From Clostridia bacterium (lineage in GTDB: Bacteria > Bacillota > Clostridia > Christensenellales > Aristaeellaceae), in the NCBI GenBank assembly GCA_017412715.1, contig JAFPWU010000008.1, positions 43,878 through 107,877 on the forward strand: a DNA stretch of 64,000 bases, in the 5' to 3' direction. The notes under the pieces were generated by a model that saw nothing but the letters and a program-made list of their open reading frames with translations, made no database searches and was not told the DNA's origin. Position 1 is the stretch's first letter. Every line of letters starts with the position of its first letter. A program made the translations under genes and the position numbers. This document shows positions 24,938 through 36,731 of this stretch, in pieces.

Positions 24938-27235
24938 TCAGAGCAGCGCCCGCTGAATCTTTCCGCTGACCGTCTTCGGAAGGTCCTCCCGGAATACGAC
25001 AATCCGGGGATATTTGTAGGGCGCGGTATGAGCCTTCACATAGTTCTGAATTTCCTTCTTCAGCTCCTCCGTGGGCTCCGTGCCCTTTGTCAGCACGATA
25101 CTGGCCTTGACCACCTGCCCCCTGACTTCATCCGGCGCGGCACTTACGCCGCATTCCAGCACGTAGGGCAGCTCCATGATCACGCTCTCGATCTCGAAAG
25201 GCCCGATCCGGTATCCGCTGCTCTTGATCACATCGTCCGCCCGGCCCACATACCAGAAGAACCCGTCCTCGTCCTTCCAGGCCACATCTCCCGTGTGGTA
25301 CCATCCGTCGTGCATGACCTCCCGGGTTTTCTCCGGATCCAGATAGTATTCCCGGAAGAGCCCGATGGGAATTCCCCTGGAGATATCGATACAGATTTCC
25401 CCGGGAGAACCGGTGGGAACCTCTTTTCCATCAGCGTCCAGCAGGGCGACCTGATAGATGGGAGCCACCTTGCCCATGGAGCCAAGCTTGTGATCCGCGC
25501 CGGCCAGATTGCCGATGATCATGGTGCTTTCGCTCTGTCCGAAGCCTTCCATGACCTGCAGGCCGGTCTGTTTTTCGATCTGCCGGTAGACCTCCGGATT
25601 CAGGGCTTCGCCCGCGCTGGAGGCATGGGTGACGGAGGACAGGTCATATTTGCTCAGATCCTGCTTGATCAGCATCCGGTACATCGTAGGCGGCGCGCAG
25701 AAGGTGGTGATATGATATTTCGCGAACAGGGGCAGGATATCCGAGGCGTCAAAACGGTTGAAATCATATACGAAGATGGCGGCCTCGCACAGCCACTGGC
25801 CATAGATTTTTCCCCATCCGGCTTTCGCCCAGCCTGTGTCTGAGATGGTCAGGTGCAGGCCGTTGGGATTCACGCAGTGCCAGTATTTTGCCGTATGCAG
25901 GTGCCCCAGAGGATGCTTGAAGCTGTGGGCGGCGATCTTGGGATAGCCCGTGGTGCCGGAGGTAAAGTACATCAGCATCAGGTCATCCCCGCAGGCCGCA
26001 TCCTCCGGCCGCTGATAATGGGTGGAGTACATCAGGTACTCCTCATCGAAGGAATGCCATCCCTCCCGGGTGCCGTTGACAATCAGCTTCAGCTCCAGGC
26101 TGGGGGCGTTTACCGCCGCCAGCTCCGCCTGATGAGCGGTATCCCCGTCCGCCGTGCAGAGAATGGCTTTCACGCCCGCGGCATTGAACCGGTACTCGAA
26201 GTCATGCGCCTGCAGCTGGGCCGTGGCGGGAATGGCGATGGCACCGATCTTCTCCAGCCCCAGAATGGCGAACCAGAACTGGTAATGGCGCTTCAGCACC
26301 AGCATGACCCGATCTCCCTTTCTGATGCCGAGGGCTTTAAAATAATTGGCGCACCGGTTGGATGCACGATGGATATCCCGGAAGGTGAAGCGGCGCTCTT
26401 CCTTGCGGCTGTCCAGATGAAGCATGGCCAGCTTGTTGGGCACCTCTTCCGCGATGGCATCTATCACATCAAAAGCGAAATTGAATTTCTCGGTGTTTTT
26501 GAAGGTGATTTTTGTGGGCGTGCCGTTCTCGTCCTTTTCCACATCCGCGAACCGATGCCATACGCGGGTGCGTCCGTTCTCCGCCGGATATTCCGTCAGG
26601 GCGGGCCCGGAGGTTACCTTTTCCGGCGTCAGCTCCGGAATGGGCGCCCCGGTGGGATTCAGTACGATGGCATAGAACAGGCAGTCCTTTCCCCCCACCG
26701 CGATCATGCCGTGGGGCGTGCCGCTGTCGTAATAAATGGAATCTCCCGGGCCGAGGATGGAGCTGTGCTCTCCCACCTGAACCTTCAGCTGGCCATCAAT
26801 GACGATATCGCATTCCTGCCCCTCATGGGTGGTCAGCTTGATGTCCTCCCGCTCCGCTTCCGCGCTGTAGGCAGCATGAACATACAGGGGCTCAGCGATC
26901 CGATTCCGGAAGGAAGAGGCCATGTTGTAATAGACCATGTCATGGGCTTCCTCAATCCGCTGTCCTTCCCCCCGCCTGGTGACGGTAAAGGAATTCAGAG
27001 TGGGGCTTTCCCCCTCGATGATATCTCCCACGTCCACGCGGAAGGCCAGGGCGCATCGGTACAGGAAGGCGAAGTTCAGGTCCGACCGGCCCATCTCGCA
27101 GTCAATATACTCCTGCTCCGTGACGCCGGTCTTCATGGCCATTTCCGCGATGGTGTAGTTTTCGATCTCCCGCAGTTCACGAATCCGGTGCGCCATCTCC
27201 TGAATCTTGAAGTTCAGCGCGGTTGTCTGTTGCAT
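24938..27235 (-). CDS. XRE-cupin-acyl-CoA synthetase fusion protein
   Basis: 765 residues in three parts. Residues ~8-70 are a helix-turn-helix (IQEMAHRIRELREIENYTIA, MAMKTGVTEQEYIDCEMGRS). Residues ~110-190 are a cupin (QECDIVIDGQLKVQVGEHSS, LGPGDSIYYDSGTPHGMIAV). The rest is an AMP-forming acyl-CoA synthetase with [50 protein letters not shown] and the catalytic lysine in PKTVSGKIQR, so the enzyme looks intact. It should activate a carboxylic acid to its CoA ester; the substrate is unknown. The ATG at 27235 follows GGGAGG by about 8 nt. The open frame upstream runs into the T-box and is not coding. It is controlled by a T-box at 27261-27545. A broken paralogue lies at 60916-62398. Confidence 0.9.
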   Translation of the reverse strand: MQQTTALNFKIQEMAHRIRELREIENYTIAEMAMKTGVTEQEYIDCEMGRSDLNFAFLYRCALAFRVDVGDIIEGESPTLNSFTVTRRGEGQRIEEAHDMVYYNMASSFRNRIAEPLYVHAAYSAEAEREDIKLTTHEGQECDIVIDGQLKVQVGEHSSILGPGDSIYYDSGTPHGMIAVGGKDCLFYAIVLNPTGAPIPELTPEKVTSGPALTEYPAENGRTRVWHRFADVEKDENGTPTKITFKNTEKFNFAFDVIDAIAEEVPNKLAMLHLDSRKEERRFTFRDIHRASNRCANYFKALGIRKGDRVMLVLKRHYQFWFAILGLEKIGAIAIPATAQLQAHDFEYRFNAAGVKAILCTADGDTAHQAELAAVNAPSLELKLIVNGTREGWHSFDEEYLMYSTHYQRPEDAACGDDLMLMYFTSGTTGYPKIAAHSFKHPLGHLHTAKYWHCVNPNGLHLTISDTGWAKAGWGKIYGQWLCEAAIFVYDFNRFDASDILPLFAKYHITTFCAPPTMYRMLIKQDLSKYDLSSVTHASSAGEALNPEVYRQIEKQTGLQVMEGFGQSESTMIIGNLAGADHKLGSMGKVAPIYQVALLDADGKEVPTGSPGEICIDISRGIPIGLFREYYLDPEKTREVMHDGWYHTGDVAWKDEDGFFWYVGRADDVIKSSGYRIGPFEIESVIMELPYVLECGVSAAPDEVRGQVVKASIVLTKGTEPTEELKKEIQNYVKAHTAPYKYPRIVVFREDLPKTVSGKIQRALL

Positions 27236-27260
27236 GCTTGTTCCCTCCCGTCCGGCACAT

Positions 27261-27545
27261 AAAAAATCGTCCCAAAGCGATGCTTTGAGACGAGCATAAT
27301 CGAAATCAGGCCCGCGGTACCACTCAAATTGCGGCTCCAAAGAACCGCCCCTTCAGGCTCCCTCCGGAAGGCATCCCGGCAAGCCCTATGCCCTGACGCG
27401 GCAGCGATCGGGAAGGGTCTACTCGGCGGGAAGCCTTTCTTCCTTCCAGCTCTGGAGCGACTGATCTCCGGCTCCGTCCCGCGGCTCGCACCAGCCGCCG
27501 CGTCTCTGAAGCGGGATGCCGGACACCCTCTCCGTCACAGCTTTG
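27261..27545 (-). promoter_or_regulatory. T-box riboswitch of the acyl-CoA synthetase gene
   Basis: Reading the minus strand: stem I distal part AGAGACGCGGC...GGCTGGTGCGAGCCGCG, a specifier region GGAGATCAGTCGCTCC (27469-27454), linker CGAGTAGACC, then the T-box sequence GAGTGGTACCGCGGGCC (27325-27309) which pairs with tRNA NCCA ends, and a terminator stem TCGTCTCAAAGC/GCTTTGGGACGA (27293-27282 with 27278-27267) followed by six T (27266-27261). The likely specifier is ATC (27465-27463), followed by A, suggesting tRNA-Ile; TCA (Ser) is the alternative register. Low charged tRNA would switch the gene on. Confidence 0.92.
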
Positions 27546-27549
27546 CGAC

Positions 27550-27578
27550 AGTTTACCGCAGACCCCCGGCTTTGTCAA
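27550..27578 (-). promoter_or_regulatory. Sigma-A promoter of the T-box transcript
   Basis: Minus strand TTGACA (27578-27573), a 17-nt spacer and TAAACT (27555-27550). The T-box RNA starts about 6 nt after it. Confidence 0.82.
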
Positions 27579-27609
27579 GCATCAAAAAAACTGAGAAAAA
27601 GGCAGATCA

Positions 27610-27638
27610 TTGACGTTCCGGGAAACCAATGCTATCTT
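27610..27638 (+). promoter_or_regulatory. Sigma-A promoter of the TPR gene
   Basis: TTGACG (27610-27615), a 17-nt spacer and TATCTT (27633-27638), divergent from the T-box promoter with about 30 bp between the two -35 elements. Confidence 0.65.
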
Positions 27639-27752
27639 TAGGGAAAGGCCGATTGATTCCATTCAGGCTGACACCGTCCTTCTCCGGGCGGGGCATGTCA
27701 GGCCTTTGCCCGGGACCATCCCGAGGCGTAAGATCCGGAAGGAGGCAAATGT

Positions 27753-28568
27753 ATGCTGGAAAAAGAAGATTATATGGAGCCGGAATGCGCCCTGTGCGGC
27801 TGGCCTGGGGAGGAGCAGCCGGTCAGAACGATACCTGTGGACCGGATTCTGCAGAAGGTTCGGGAGGATGAGGACAGGAATGACTGGCCGGCTGTGGAGC
27901 GGCATCTGAAGTACTGGCTGGAAGAGGCTCGGATGGGACGGGACCGTCGGGGTGAACTGATGCTGCGCAATGAGCTGATGGGATACTATCGGAAGCAGGG
28001 TAAGCGGGAGGAAGCCTGTACCCACGCTGAGGCCGCCCTGAAGCTGGTGGAAGCCATGGGCATGGAAAATACGGTGACCGCCGGCACCACCTGGGTGAAC
28101 GCGGGAACGGTTCGGGTGGCCTTCGGAGAGCCTGAGCAGGGGCTGGTTTATTTCCGGAAAGCCCGGGAGAATTATGAGAAAAATCTGACCCGGGAAGACG
28201 GCCGTCTGGGAGGACTGTACAACAATATGGGACTGGCGCTGACCGGATGCGGGGAATACGGGGAGGCGGAGGAGCTGTTCCGCCAGGCGCTGGAAGTCAT
28301 GGCGGGACAGCCCGACGGAGAGCTGGAGCAGGCCATTACCTGGCTGAACATGGCGGACGCGCTGGAGGCCAGGATGGGGCCGGAAGCGGCGGAGCCCCGG
28401 GTTGCGGAATGCCTGGAAAATGCAGAGAGCCTGCTGGATACCGAAACCCTGCCCCGGGATGGTTACTATGCTTTTGTTTGTGCAAAATGCGCACCCGTTT
28501 TCGGACGGTACGGATGGTTTATGACCGAGGCGGAGCTGAACCGCAGAGCCGCGGAAGGCGGAGCGTGA
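27753..28568 (+). CDS. Tetratricopeptide-repeat protein
   Basis: 271 residues, soluble, no signal peptide. TPR helices can be followed from about residue 60 to 245: RGELMLRNELMGYYRKQGKR, HAEAALKLVEAMGM, TAGTTWVNAGTVRVAFGEPE, GLYNNMGLALTGCGEYGEAE and QAITWLNMADALEARMG. The N-terminus has CALCGWP, a CxxC pair of unclear use. AAGGAGG lies 7 nt before the ATG. It is monocistronic, with its own promoter and a bidirectional terminator. Such repeats act as protein-binding scaffolds; the partner is unknown. Confidence 0.8.
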   Translation: MLEKEDYMEPECALCGWPGEEQPVRTIPVDRILQKVREDEDRNDWPAVERHLKYWLEEARMGRDRRGELMLRNELMGYYRKQGKREEACTHAEAALKLVEAMGMENTVTAGTTWVNAGTVRVAFGEPEQGLVYFRKARENYEKNLTREDGRLGGLYNNMGLALTGCGEYGEAEELFRQALEVMAGQPDGELEQAITWLNMADALEARMGPEAAEPRVAECLENAESLLDTETLPRDGYYAFVCAKCAPVFGRYGWFMTEAELNRRAAEGGA

Positions 28569-28589
28569 TTGGAATCATAGCAGGATAGC

Positions 28590-28620
28590 AAACAGCCTTC
28601 GCGTAAAGCGAAGGCTGTTT
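28590..28620 (+). terminator. Bidirectional terminator between two convergent genes
   Basis: AAACAGCCTTCGC/GCGAAGGCTGTTT perfect 13-bp stem with a 5-nt loop GTAAA. It serves the TPR gene (plus) and the secreted protein gene (minus). Confidence 0.85.
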
Positions 28621-28637
28621 GCGCAAAGCGCCGATGA

Positions 28638-30254
28638 TTACCCGTTGCCGCCCTCTTCGGGATCGATGGTTTCATCCCGGAGAATGACCCGAAGGAAAGG
28701 GGAGGTCTGAACCACATATTTGACCTTGGCGTAAGGATCGCGGTACAGGTTGGCATACATGGTTACAAAGATCTGTTCGCCGAAGACCGAGGTGTGATCA
28801 TAGGAGCCGTATCCTGCTCCGCTGGAGAGGGAATCCCGGAGGGACTCATCCGAGATCAGGGTAGCCCCGGGATTCAGGTTTTCCTCGAACATCCAGAGCA
28901 TGACCCCGAGTTCCTGACGCCAGGCGACCAGGGTATCTGAGTCCATGTCCCATCCTCCGATGGAGCCTTCATAATCCTCGGCAAGATCATATCCGTTCTC
29001 CAGATTCCGGAGAGAGAGCACATGACCGGACTCGGTGAACAGGAGATTCAGGATGGGTTCGTCCGGCTGTATAGCCCAGGCGCCCGTTGCTTCATAATAG
29101 CCTTCCTCCGTGCGATGGACGGACCATACCAGCCGCTCAGGATTCCCGACCCCCAGGCTGTCCATTGCCGCAATTTCCGCGGCATAGTCCGACGCCTCCT
29201 CCGGAGAGCCCAGCGTCCGATGATCCAGGCTGGAAGCGAACAGGGGAATGTCCGGCAGGCCCACGTCCGTCCAGGAGGCGCCGCCGCCGGCCATGGTGCC
29301 GAACCAGGACTGAGCATCCTGGCCGGAAACGTTTTGGGTCATCAGGTTTTCTTCCCGGTTTTCCTCAGGAATCAGGTCTTTGACTACCGTCGTGCCATAG
29401 TTGCTCACATCCAGGGAGAAACGGATCTCCAGGGCGCGGGAGGATTCATCCCGGCAAAGCAGCGACAGCTGCGCGAGGCCGGACAGCCGGGTCAGCCGCT
29501 TCTCACCGTCCAATTCCGCCTCCGCCTGAAAGCCGGTCAGCGTCAGATCCTTTACGCAGTACAGGAGGCCCTGGGTGGGGGTGAGATAATCTTCCACAGA
29601 GGCATATCCCGAAACCGGCATATCGGCATAGCCTACCTGGAAATACCGGGTTACGGCCTGCTGATAGAAAAGCGTCAGCACCGGGTGAACCAGCCCAGGC
29701 ACATCCCCCTCCGCCCAGCTGATGGAGACTTTTGTCCCGGTTCCGGATTCAGAAACGGAGACCTGGGCGGAACCGGTACTGTCCAGGACGCCCGCAGCCT
29801 GTCGCCCAAGGGAAAGCAGCGCCTCGGACGCCACCCTTGGACGGAGCACACGGTCTTTCATCACATTCACGGTCTGCTGATAGACTGTTTTACCCAGGTA
29901 CCGCTCCACGGAGTATCCCTGGCCGGAAAAATCCGCTACCGCATATCCGTTCTCCCGCATGCTTCCATCGGCGCGGGGACTCTGAAGATCTATCTGCTGG
30001 TAGCTGCTGCACTCCTCCTGGGCACAGAGACCTTCCGCATGCTTGAACAGTTTTCCGTCCAGCAGGAAGTCCGCCTCTCCCCTGGCGGTTACGTTATCCG
30101 TACCTGTCAGGATCAACTCGCCCGCCCGATAGAGGGTGGAAAAAGGAGTGGCGGCAACATCTTCCGCCGCCTTCGCAGCGGGGACGAAATACAGAAAAGC
30201 TGTCAGACAGAGGGCGGTCAGCAAGCAGACCGCCCAGGAAAAACTTTTTTTCAT
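28638..30254 (-). CDS. Large secreted protein of unknown function
   Basis: 538 residues with an N-terminal signal peptide or anchor (SFSWAVCLLTALCLTAFLYF, then AKAAED). No lipobox or cell-wall sorting motif was seen. The body is beta-rich with many Asp, Gly and Ser, including GQGYSVERYLGKTVYQQTVN, GWDMDSDTLVAWRQELGVML and the C-terminal AKVKYVVQTSPFLRVILRDE. No catalytic motif was recognised. AAAGGAGGGGTT precedes the ATG, and a small CCGGCC/GGCCGG hairpin (30280-30295) separates it from lacZ. It lies downstream of lacZ on the same strand and may be exported to the surface, but a link to sugar use is only positional. Confidence 0.7.
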   Translation of the reverse strand: MKKSFSWAVCLLTALCLTAFLYFVPAAKAAEDVAATPFSTLYRAGELILTGTDNVTARGEADFLLDGKLFKHAEGLCAQEECSSYQQIDLQSPRADGSMRENGYAVADFSGQGYSVERYLGKTVYQQTVNVMKDRVLRPRVASEALLSLGRQAAGVLDSTGSAQVSVSESGTGTKVSISWAEGDVPGLVHPVLTLFYQQAVTRYFQVGYADMPVSGYASVEDYLTPTQGLLYCVKDLTLTGFQAEAELDGEKRLTRLSGLAQLSLLCRDESSRALEIRFSLDVSNYGTTVVKDLIPEENREENLMTQNVSGQDAQSWFGTMAGGGASWTDVGLPDIPLFASSLDHRTLGSPEEASDYAAEIAAMDSLGVGNPERLVWSVHRTEEGYYEATGAWAIQPDEPILNLLFTESGHVLSLRNLENGYDLAEDYEGSIGGWDMDSDTLVAWRQELGVMLWMFEENLNPGATLISDESLRDSLSSGAGYGSYDHTSVFGEQIFVTMYANLYRDPYAKVKYVVQTSPFLRVILRDETIDPEEGGNG

Positions 30255-30326
30255 GAGGATTGAACCCCTCCTTTACGTTCCGGCCTTCAGGCCGGGAAAA
30301 TGGCAACCCGTGTCAGGAAAACGCGA

Positions 30327-33341
<3,015 letters not shown>

Positions 33342-33345
33342 TTAG

Positions 33346-33429
33346 GGAAAGGCTGATGGCCCCCGGTCCCGGACCTCATCGCCTTCGGCTGGATGAGGAC
33401 CGCAGAAAGCCCGTTGGTTCAGCTTTTCC
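33346..33429. repeat. Dispersed palindromic intergenic element, copy E (diverged)
   Basis: Ends GGAAAGGCTGA and TTCAGCTTTTCC, with an inner hairpin CCTCATC/GGATGAGG around GCCTTCGGCT. It begins right after the stop codon of the fusion gene and ends near the lacZ ribosome site. Confidence 0.5.
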
Positions 33430-34527
33430 TCAGAATACATACTGATAAATGCCCAGCCACTGGGTCAGGGCGCCGAAGAGAACAAAAAAGTGCCAGATGA
33501 AATGGGCACCCCGGGATTTCCGGGCAAAGGGAATGATCCCCAGGGTGTAGAGCACCCCGCCAGCCAGGGTATAGATGAACAGGGGAAGATCATTTCGGAG
33601 CATACCGGGGAGAAAGACCAGGGCGCTCCAGCCCAGGACAATATACAGAGTCATGTGGACGGCCTTCGCCTTGCCGGGACCGAAAATGCCGATGAGCGTG
33701 ATGCCCGTCAGGATGATGGCCCACTGGACGATGCACAGAATGATCCCGGTCCGGTTTCCCCAGTAGACCAGCCACATGGGGGTAAAGGTGCCCCCGATCA
33801 GCAGATAGATGGAGGAATAATCGAAACGGCGCCAGACCCTTTTTACCCGGGAGCCCCACCGAAAAGCATGGTACAGGCAGCTCATCAGAAACATCAGCAC
33901 CAGGCAGATCCCATAGATCCATCCGGAGATCAGCTTGGGCCCCGTATCGGCCTTCAGCAGCATCAGCACCATTCCGGCCACGGACAGCAGGGCGCCCACG
34001 CCGTGGGTGACCGCGTTGCCTACTTCCTCCAGGGTGGTGCGCCTGGGAGGCTCCTCTCTGGGAGGCCGCAGCTCTTCCGGAGAAGGCTCTTCAAACAGGC
34101 TGTCCATCTTCCGAAGCAATCCTTCATCCACGGAAAATGCCTGAACCTTTCCTGCCTGAACTTCTTCATTGCGAAGGACGATCCGCCGGGCGGCCTCCTC
34201 AGGCTCCAGCGGGAAATAACGGAAGGACCAGGGAATCCGGTGAGCATCGAAAAAAGCCTTTGCCTTTTCCCGCTGCTGCCGGGTCCAGAAGCCCCAGTCC
34301 AGGATTACATCCGTGCCCGCGTTCACAATCTCCAGGGATTTATCAAGCAGGTAACGTTCTGCCCGCTCCACATAGGCGTCATGCTGATCTCCAGCGCCCT
34401 CCGGAAAGAGGGAAAGCATCATTTCGTCCAGGGACAGCACGACCCCCCGGCGCTTTCGGGCCTCCCTGACGGCCCAGGTGCTTTTTCCGCTGCAGATTTT
34501 TCCACAGGTCATGATGACTTTGGCCAA
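33430..34527 (-). CDS. P-loop kinase / hemolysin III fusion protein
   Basis: 365 residues in one frame. Residues 1-155 are a P-loop nucleotide kinase of the AAA_33/zeta-toxin-like kind: Walker A GKICSGKST at 9-17, VVLSLDEMMLSLFPEG, VILDWGFWTRQQRE and EAARRIVLRNEE (a lid-like Arg segment). Residues 170-365 are a complete hemolysin III (PAQR/YqfA) membrane domain: VGNAVTHGVGALLSVAG, CLYHAFRWGSRVKRVWRRFD (with His and Asp), GGTFTP and the C-terminal AHFIWHFFVLFGALTQWLGIY. Joined by a Pro/Glu-rich linker EEPSPEELRPPREEPPRR. The start is TTG with AAAGGA 12 nt upstream. I know the two domains as separate proteins; the fusion is unusual. Confidence 0.88.
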   Translation of the reverse strand: MAKVIMTCGKICSGKSTWAVREARKRRGVVLSLDEMMLSLFPEGAGDQHDAYVERAERYLLDKSLEIVNAGTDVILDWGFWTRQQREKAKAFFDAHRIPWSFRYFPLEPEEAARRIVLRNEEVQAGKVQAFSVDEGLLRKMDSLFEEPSPEELRPPREEPPRRTTLEEVGNAVTHGVGALLSVAGMVLMLLKADTGPKLISGWIYGICLVLMFLMSCLYHAFRWGSRVKRVWRRFDYSSIYLLIGGTFTPMWLVYWGNRTGIILCIVQWAIILTGITLIGIFGPGKAKAVHMTLYIVLGWSALVFLPGMLRNDLPLFIYTLAGGVLYTLGIIPFARKSRGAHFIWHFFVLFGALTQWLGIYQYVF

Positions 34528-34597
34528 CCGCTGCTCACGTCCTTTCCCGCGGAGTACCGGAGTTCATGATAACACAACCGGAGGGAATTTACCACAC

Positions 34598-34930
34598 TCA
34601 GGACAGCGCGGAATTCGTACTTTCCTGTTCCCATCTGGAAGGCTGGGCAGGGCAGCTTGCGGATCGCTTTTCTGCCCGGTGCTCTACGTAACACCCGCAG
34701 AGCACGCAGGTTCCCCGGGCAAGATGGTCGCATCCCCTGCAGGCGGAAAGCCTGCGGGAGACCAGCTCCGGCGCGGCCCGCTCCTCCGGAGGAATCAGGC
34801 CGATGAGCTCCCGAAGAGAGACGGAGAGCGCGTCGCCGTAGGGAAGGTCCCGGATCAGGCAGCGGATACAGGGCTTTTGAAAATCAGCCGGAGCCATGGG
34901 GGCTCCGGCTTGCTGTATATGATCCTTCAT
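34598..34930 (-). CDS. DUF6171-like cysteine-rich small protein
   Basis: About 110 residues. It contains CIRCLIRDLPYGDALSVSL, IGLIPPEERAAPELVSRRL and CRGCDHLARGTCVLCGCYVE followed by ASCP, so at least seven cysteines in CxxC-like pairs and likely zinc binding. The pattern matches what I recall as DUF6171, a family of small Firmicute proteins of unknown function. The start is uncertain: ATG 34930 has a poor site, whereas ATG 34897 has GGAG 5 nt upstream within a 10-bp hairpin (AGCCGGAGCC/GGCTCCGGCT). Repeat copy D lies upstream. Confidence 0.65.
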   Translation of the reverse strand: MKDHIQQAGAPMAPADFQKPCIRCLIRDLPYGDALSVSLRELIGLIPPEERAAPELVSRRLSACRGCDHLARGTCVLCGCYVEHRAEKRSASCPAQPSRWEQESTNSALS

Positions 34931-34967
34931 GATTGTTCTTTCGATCCTTCCTCCCGGGGAAAGCCAG

Positions 34968-35050
34968 GGAAACGCTGCCATCCCGCCCGGGATGAAACCG
35001 CCTTCGCTCAGACGGATTCCAGCGCCCGGGCATTTATTCAGCGCTGCTCC
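34968..35050. repeat. Dispersed palindromic intergenic element, copy D
   Basis: GGAAACGCTG at one end and TCAGCGCTGCTCC at the other, with a longer inner pairing CCCGGG...CCCGGG and inner hairpin CCGCCT/AGACGG. Closest to copy C. It lies between the GH51 gene and the DUF6171-like gene. Confidence 0.7.
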
Positions 35051-35059
35051 CGGTACGGT

Positions 35060-36523
35060 TTACTCCAGGGTGATTTCAGCCACGGAACAGGGAGGCAGGG
35101 TCAGGAACGCGTCTCCGTTTTCATCCACCCGCACCGCCAGGGGCTGAATGGAAAGGGGAGAGGCATCGAAATCGTTCTTCTGCCGCATGTCCCCAGCCAG
35201 CATCCGGGCCCGGGCTTTCCTGGCGGGAACGCCTGTAATGCGGATTTCTTCCGCGCTGCCCTCGTCCAGATTGGCAGCGGTGACGGTAACGGCCCCGTTC
35301 TTTTCGGAGGCGGATGCGGTGATCCGCTCCACCGTCCAGGCCTCCGTGCCCGCTGTCCCCGTCTGGACGAAGGAAGAAACGTGCCGGGCGTCCTGGTGGG
35401 CCTGGTACAGGTCCATGACATGGTAGGTGGGAGTCAGCACCATCTTTTCTCCCTCGGTAAGGATGACGGCCTGCAGCACATTGACGGTCTGGGCCAGGTT
35501 CGCCATGATGACCCGGTCGCAGTGCTCATTGAAGATATTCAAGGTAATGGCTGCCACCATGGCGTCCCGCATGGTGTTCTGCTGATAGAGAAATCCGGGA
35601 TTGGTGCCCGGTTCCACATCAAACCAGGTGCCCCATTCGTCCACTACCAGGCCGACCCGCTTCTCCGGATCGTAGCGGGTCATGATGGCGTCATGATGGG
35701 AGATGATCTCCTCCATGCGCCAGGCCTTCTTCAGAGTCTTGTAATAGTCTTCCCGGGTGAAGTCCGTAGCGCTGCCTTTCTTTTCCCAGCTGTCGCCGCA
35801 GACGGTGTAGTAATGCACGGAGATGCCGTCCATGCAGCCGGCGGCCTCCCGCATAAGCACCTCCGTCCAGTGATAGTCCAGTCCGCTGGAGCCGCTGGCG
35901 ATCCGGAAGGGGCGGTTTTTCCCGTAGGTCCGGCAGAAGGTCTGATACCGCCGGTACACATCCGCGTAGTATTCCGCCCGCATGTTGCCGCCGCAGCCCC
36001 AGCTTTCATTCCCGATGCCCCAGTATTTGACGCCCCAGGCGTTCTCCCGGCCGTTTTCCCGGCGAACTCGAACTACGGAAGAGTCTCCGTCGGAGTTGCA
36101 GTATTCGATCCACTCCGCCATTTCCCGTACGGTGCCGCTGCCCACGTTGGCACTGAAGTAGGGCTCGCAGCCCACCTGCTCGCACAGATCCATGAACTCG
36201 TGGGTTCCGAAGGAATTATCCTCCACCACGCCGCCCCAGTTTGTGTTAACCATCCGCTTCCGTGATTCCTGGGGACCGATGCCGTCCTGCCAGTGGTATT
36301 CGTCAGCAAAGCAGCCGCCCGGCCAGCGGAGTACGGGAGCATGAATTTTTTTCAGGGCTTCCACCACATCAGACCGGATGCCCCGAACCTGGGGAATCGG
36401 ACTGTCCTTGCCCACGAAAAGCCCCTGGTAGATGCAGCGGCCCAGGTGCTCAGAAAAATGGCCGTATATGTTCCGGTTGATGTTTCCCCGGCTGCGGTCG
36501 GGGGAGAGGGAAATAACTGCCAT
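35060..36523 (-). CDS. Alpha-L-arabinofuranosidase, GH51
   Basis: 487 residues, cytoplasmic. Removes arabinofuranosyl side groups from arabinoxylan or arabinan fragments. GH51 hallmarks: [36 protein letters not shown], the acid/base Glu in [12 protein letters not shown] near residue 170, the nucleophile Glu in [11 protein letters not shown] near residue 290, and a C-terminal beta sandwich. The ATG at 36523 follows AGGAGGAATG by about 10 nt; the open frame upstream covers the promoter and leader and is not coding. The leader holds a CCGGGGA/TCCCCGG hairpin (36552-36571). Confidence 0.93.
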   Translation of the reverse strand: MAVISLSPDRSRGNINRNIYGHFSEHLGRCIYQGLFVGKDSPIPQVRGIRSDVVEALKKIHAPVLRWPGGCFADEYHWQDGIGPQESRKRMVNTNWGGVVEDNSFGTHEFMDLCEQVGCEPYFSANVGSGTVREMAEWIEYCNSDGDSSVVRVRRENGRENAWGVKYWGIGNESWGCGGNMRAEYYADVYRRYQTFCRTYGKNRPFRIASGSSGLDYHWTEVLMREAAGCMDGISVHYYTVCGDSWEKKGSATDFTREDYYKTLKKAWRMEEIISHHDAIMTRYDPEKRVGLVVDEWGTWFDVEPGTNPGFLYQQNTMRDAMVAAITLNIFNEHCDRVIMANLAQTVNVLQAVILTEGEKMVLTPTYHVMDLYQAHQDARHVSSFVQTGTAGTEAWTVERITASASEKNGAVTVTAANLDEGSAEEIRITGVPARKARARMLAGDMRQKNDFDASPLSIQPLAVRVDENGDAFLTLPPCSVAEITLE

Positions 36524-36596
36524 GTAATCATTCCTCCTGCAAAACGTTTTTCCGGGGAACTGCCTCCCCGGGCAGAAATACAAAAAGCTCAGGCTG

Positions 36597-36625
36597 ATTA
36601 TGACAAAAGGAACCCCTTTCGTCAA
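36597..36625 (-). promoter_or_regulatory. Sigma-A promoter of the GH51 gene
   Basis: Minus strand TTGACG (36625-36620), a 17-nt spacer and CATAAT (36602-36597), about 75 nt before the start codon. Confidence 0.75.
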
Positions 36626-36670
36626 GAGGCAACGGGTCATTTTACACAGCATGGCTGAAAGGGCCCGAGG

Positions 36671-36713
36671 AAAAAACGGAGCCGGGGCTGAAACCCCGGC
36701 TCCGGACTTTTTT
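36671..36713 (-). terminator. Terminator of the GH13 gene (bidirectional form)
   Basis: GGAGCCGGGG/CCCCGGCTCC perfect 10-bp stem with a 6-nt loop. On the minus strand it is followed by GTTTTTT, on the plus strand by GGACTTTTTT. Confidence 0.9.
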
Positions 36714-36731
36714 GATTCCGTTTTTTTCCTG

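Noticed and set aside
27236..27340. N-terminal extension of the XRE-cupin-synthetase to 27340
   Set aside because: This stretch is the T-box antiterminator and terminator; the ribosome site places the start at 27235.
35060..36652. N-terminal extension of the GH51 enzyme to 36652
   Set aside because: The extra codons cover a clear promoter (36597-36625) and leader; AGGAGG before 36523 sets the start.
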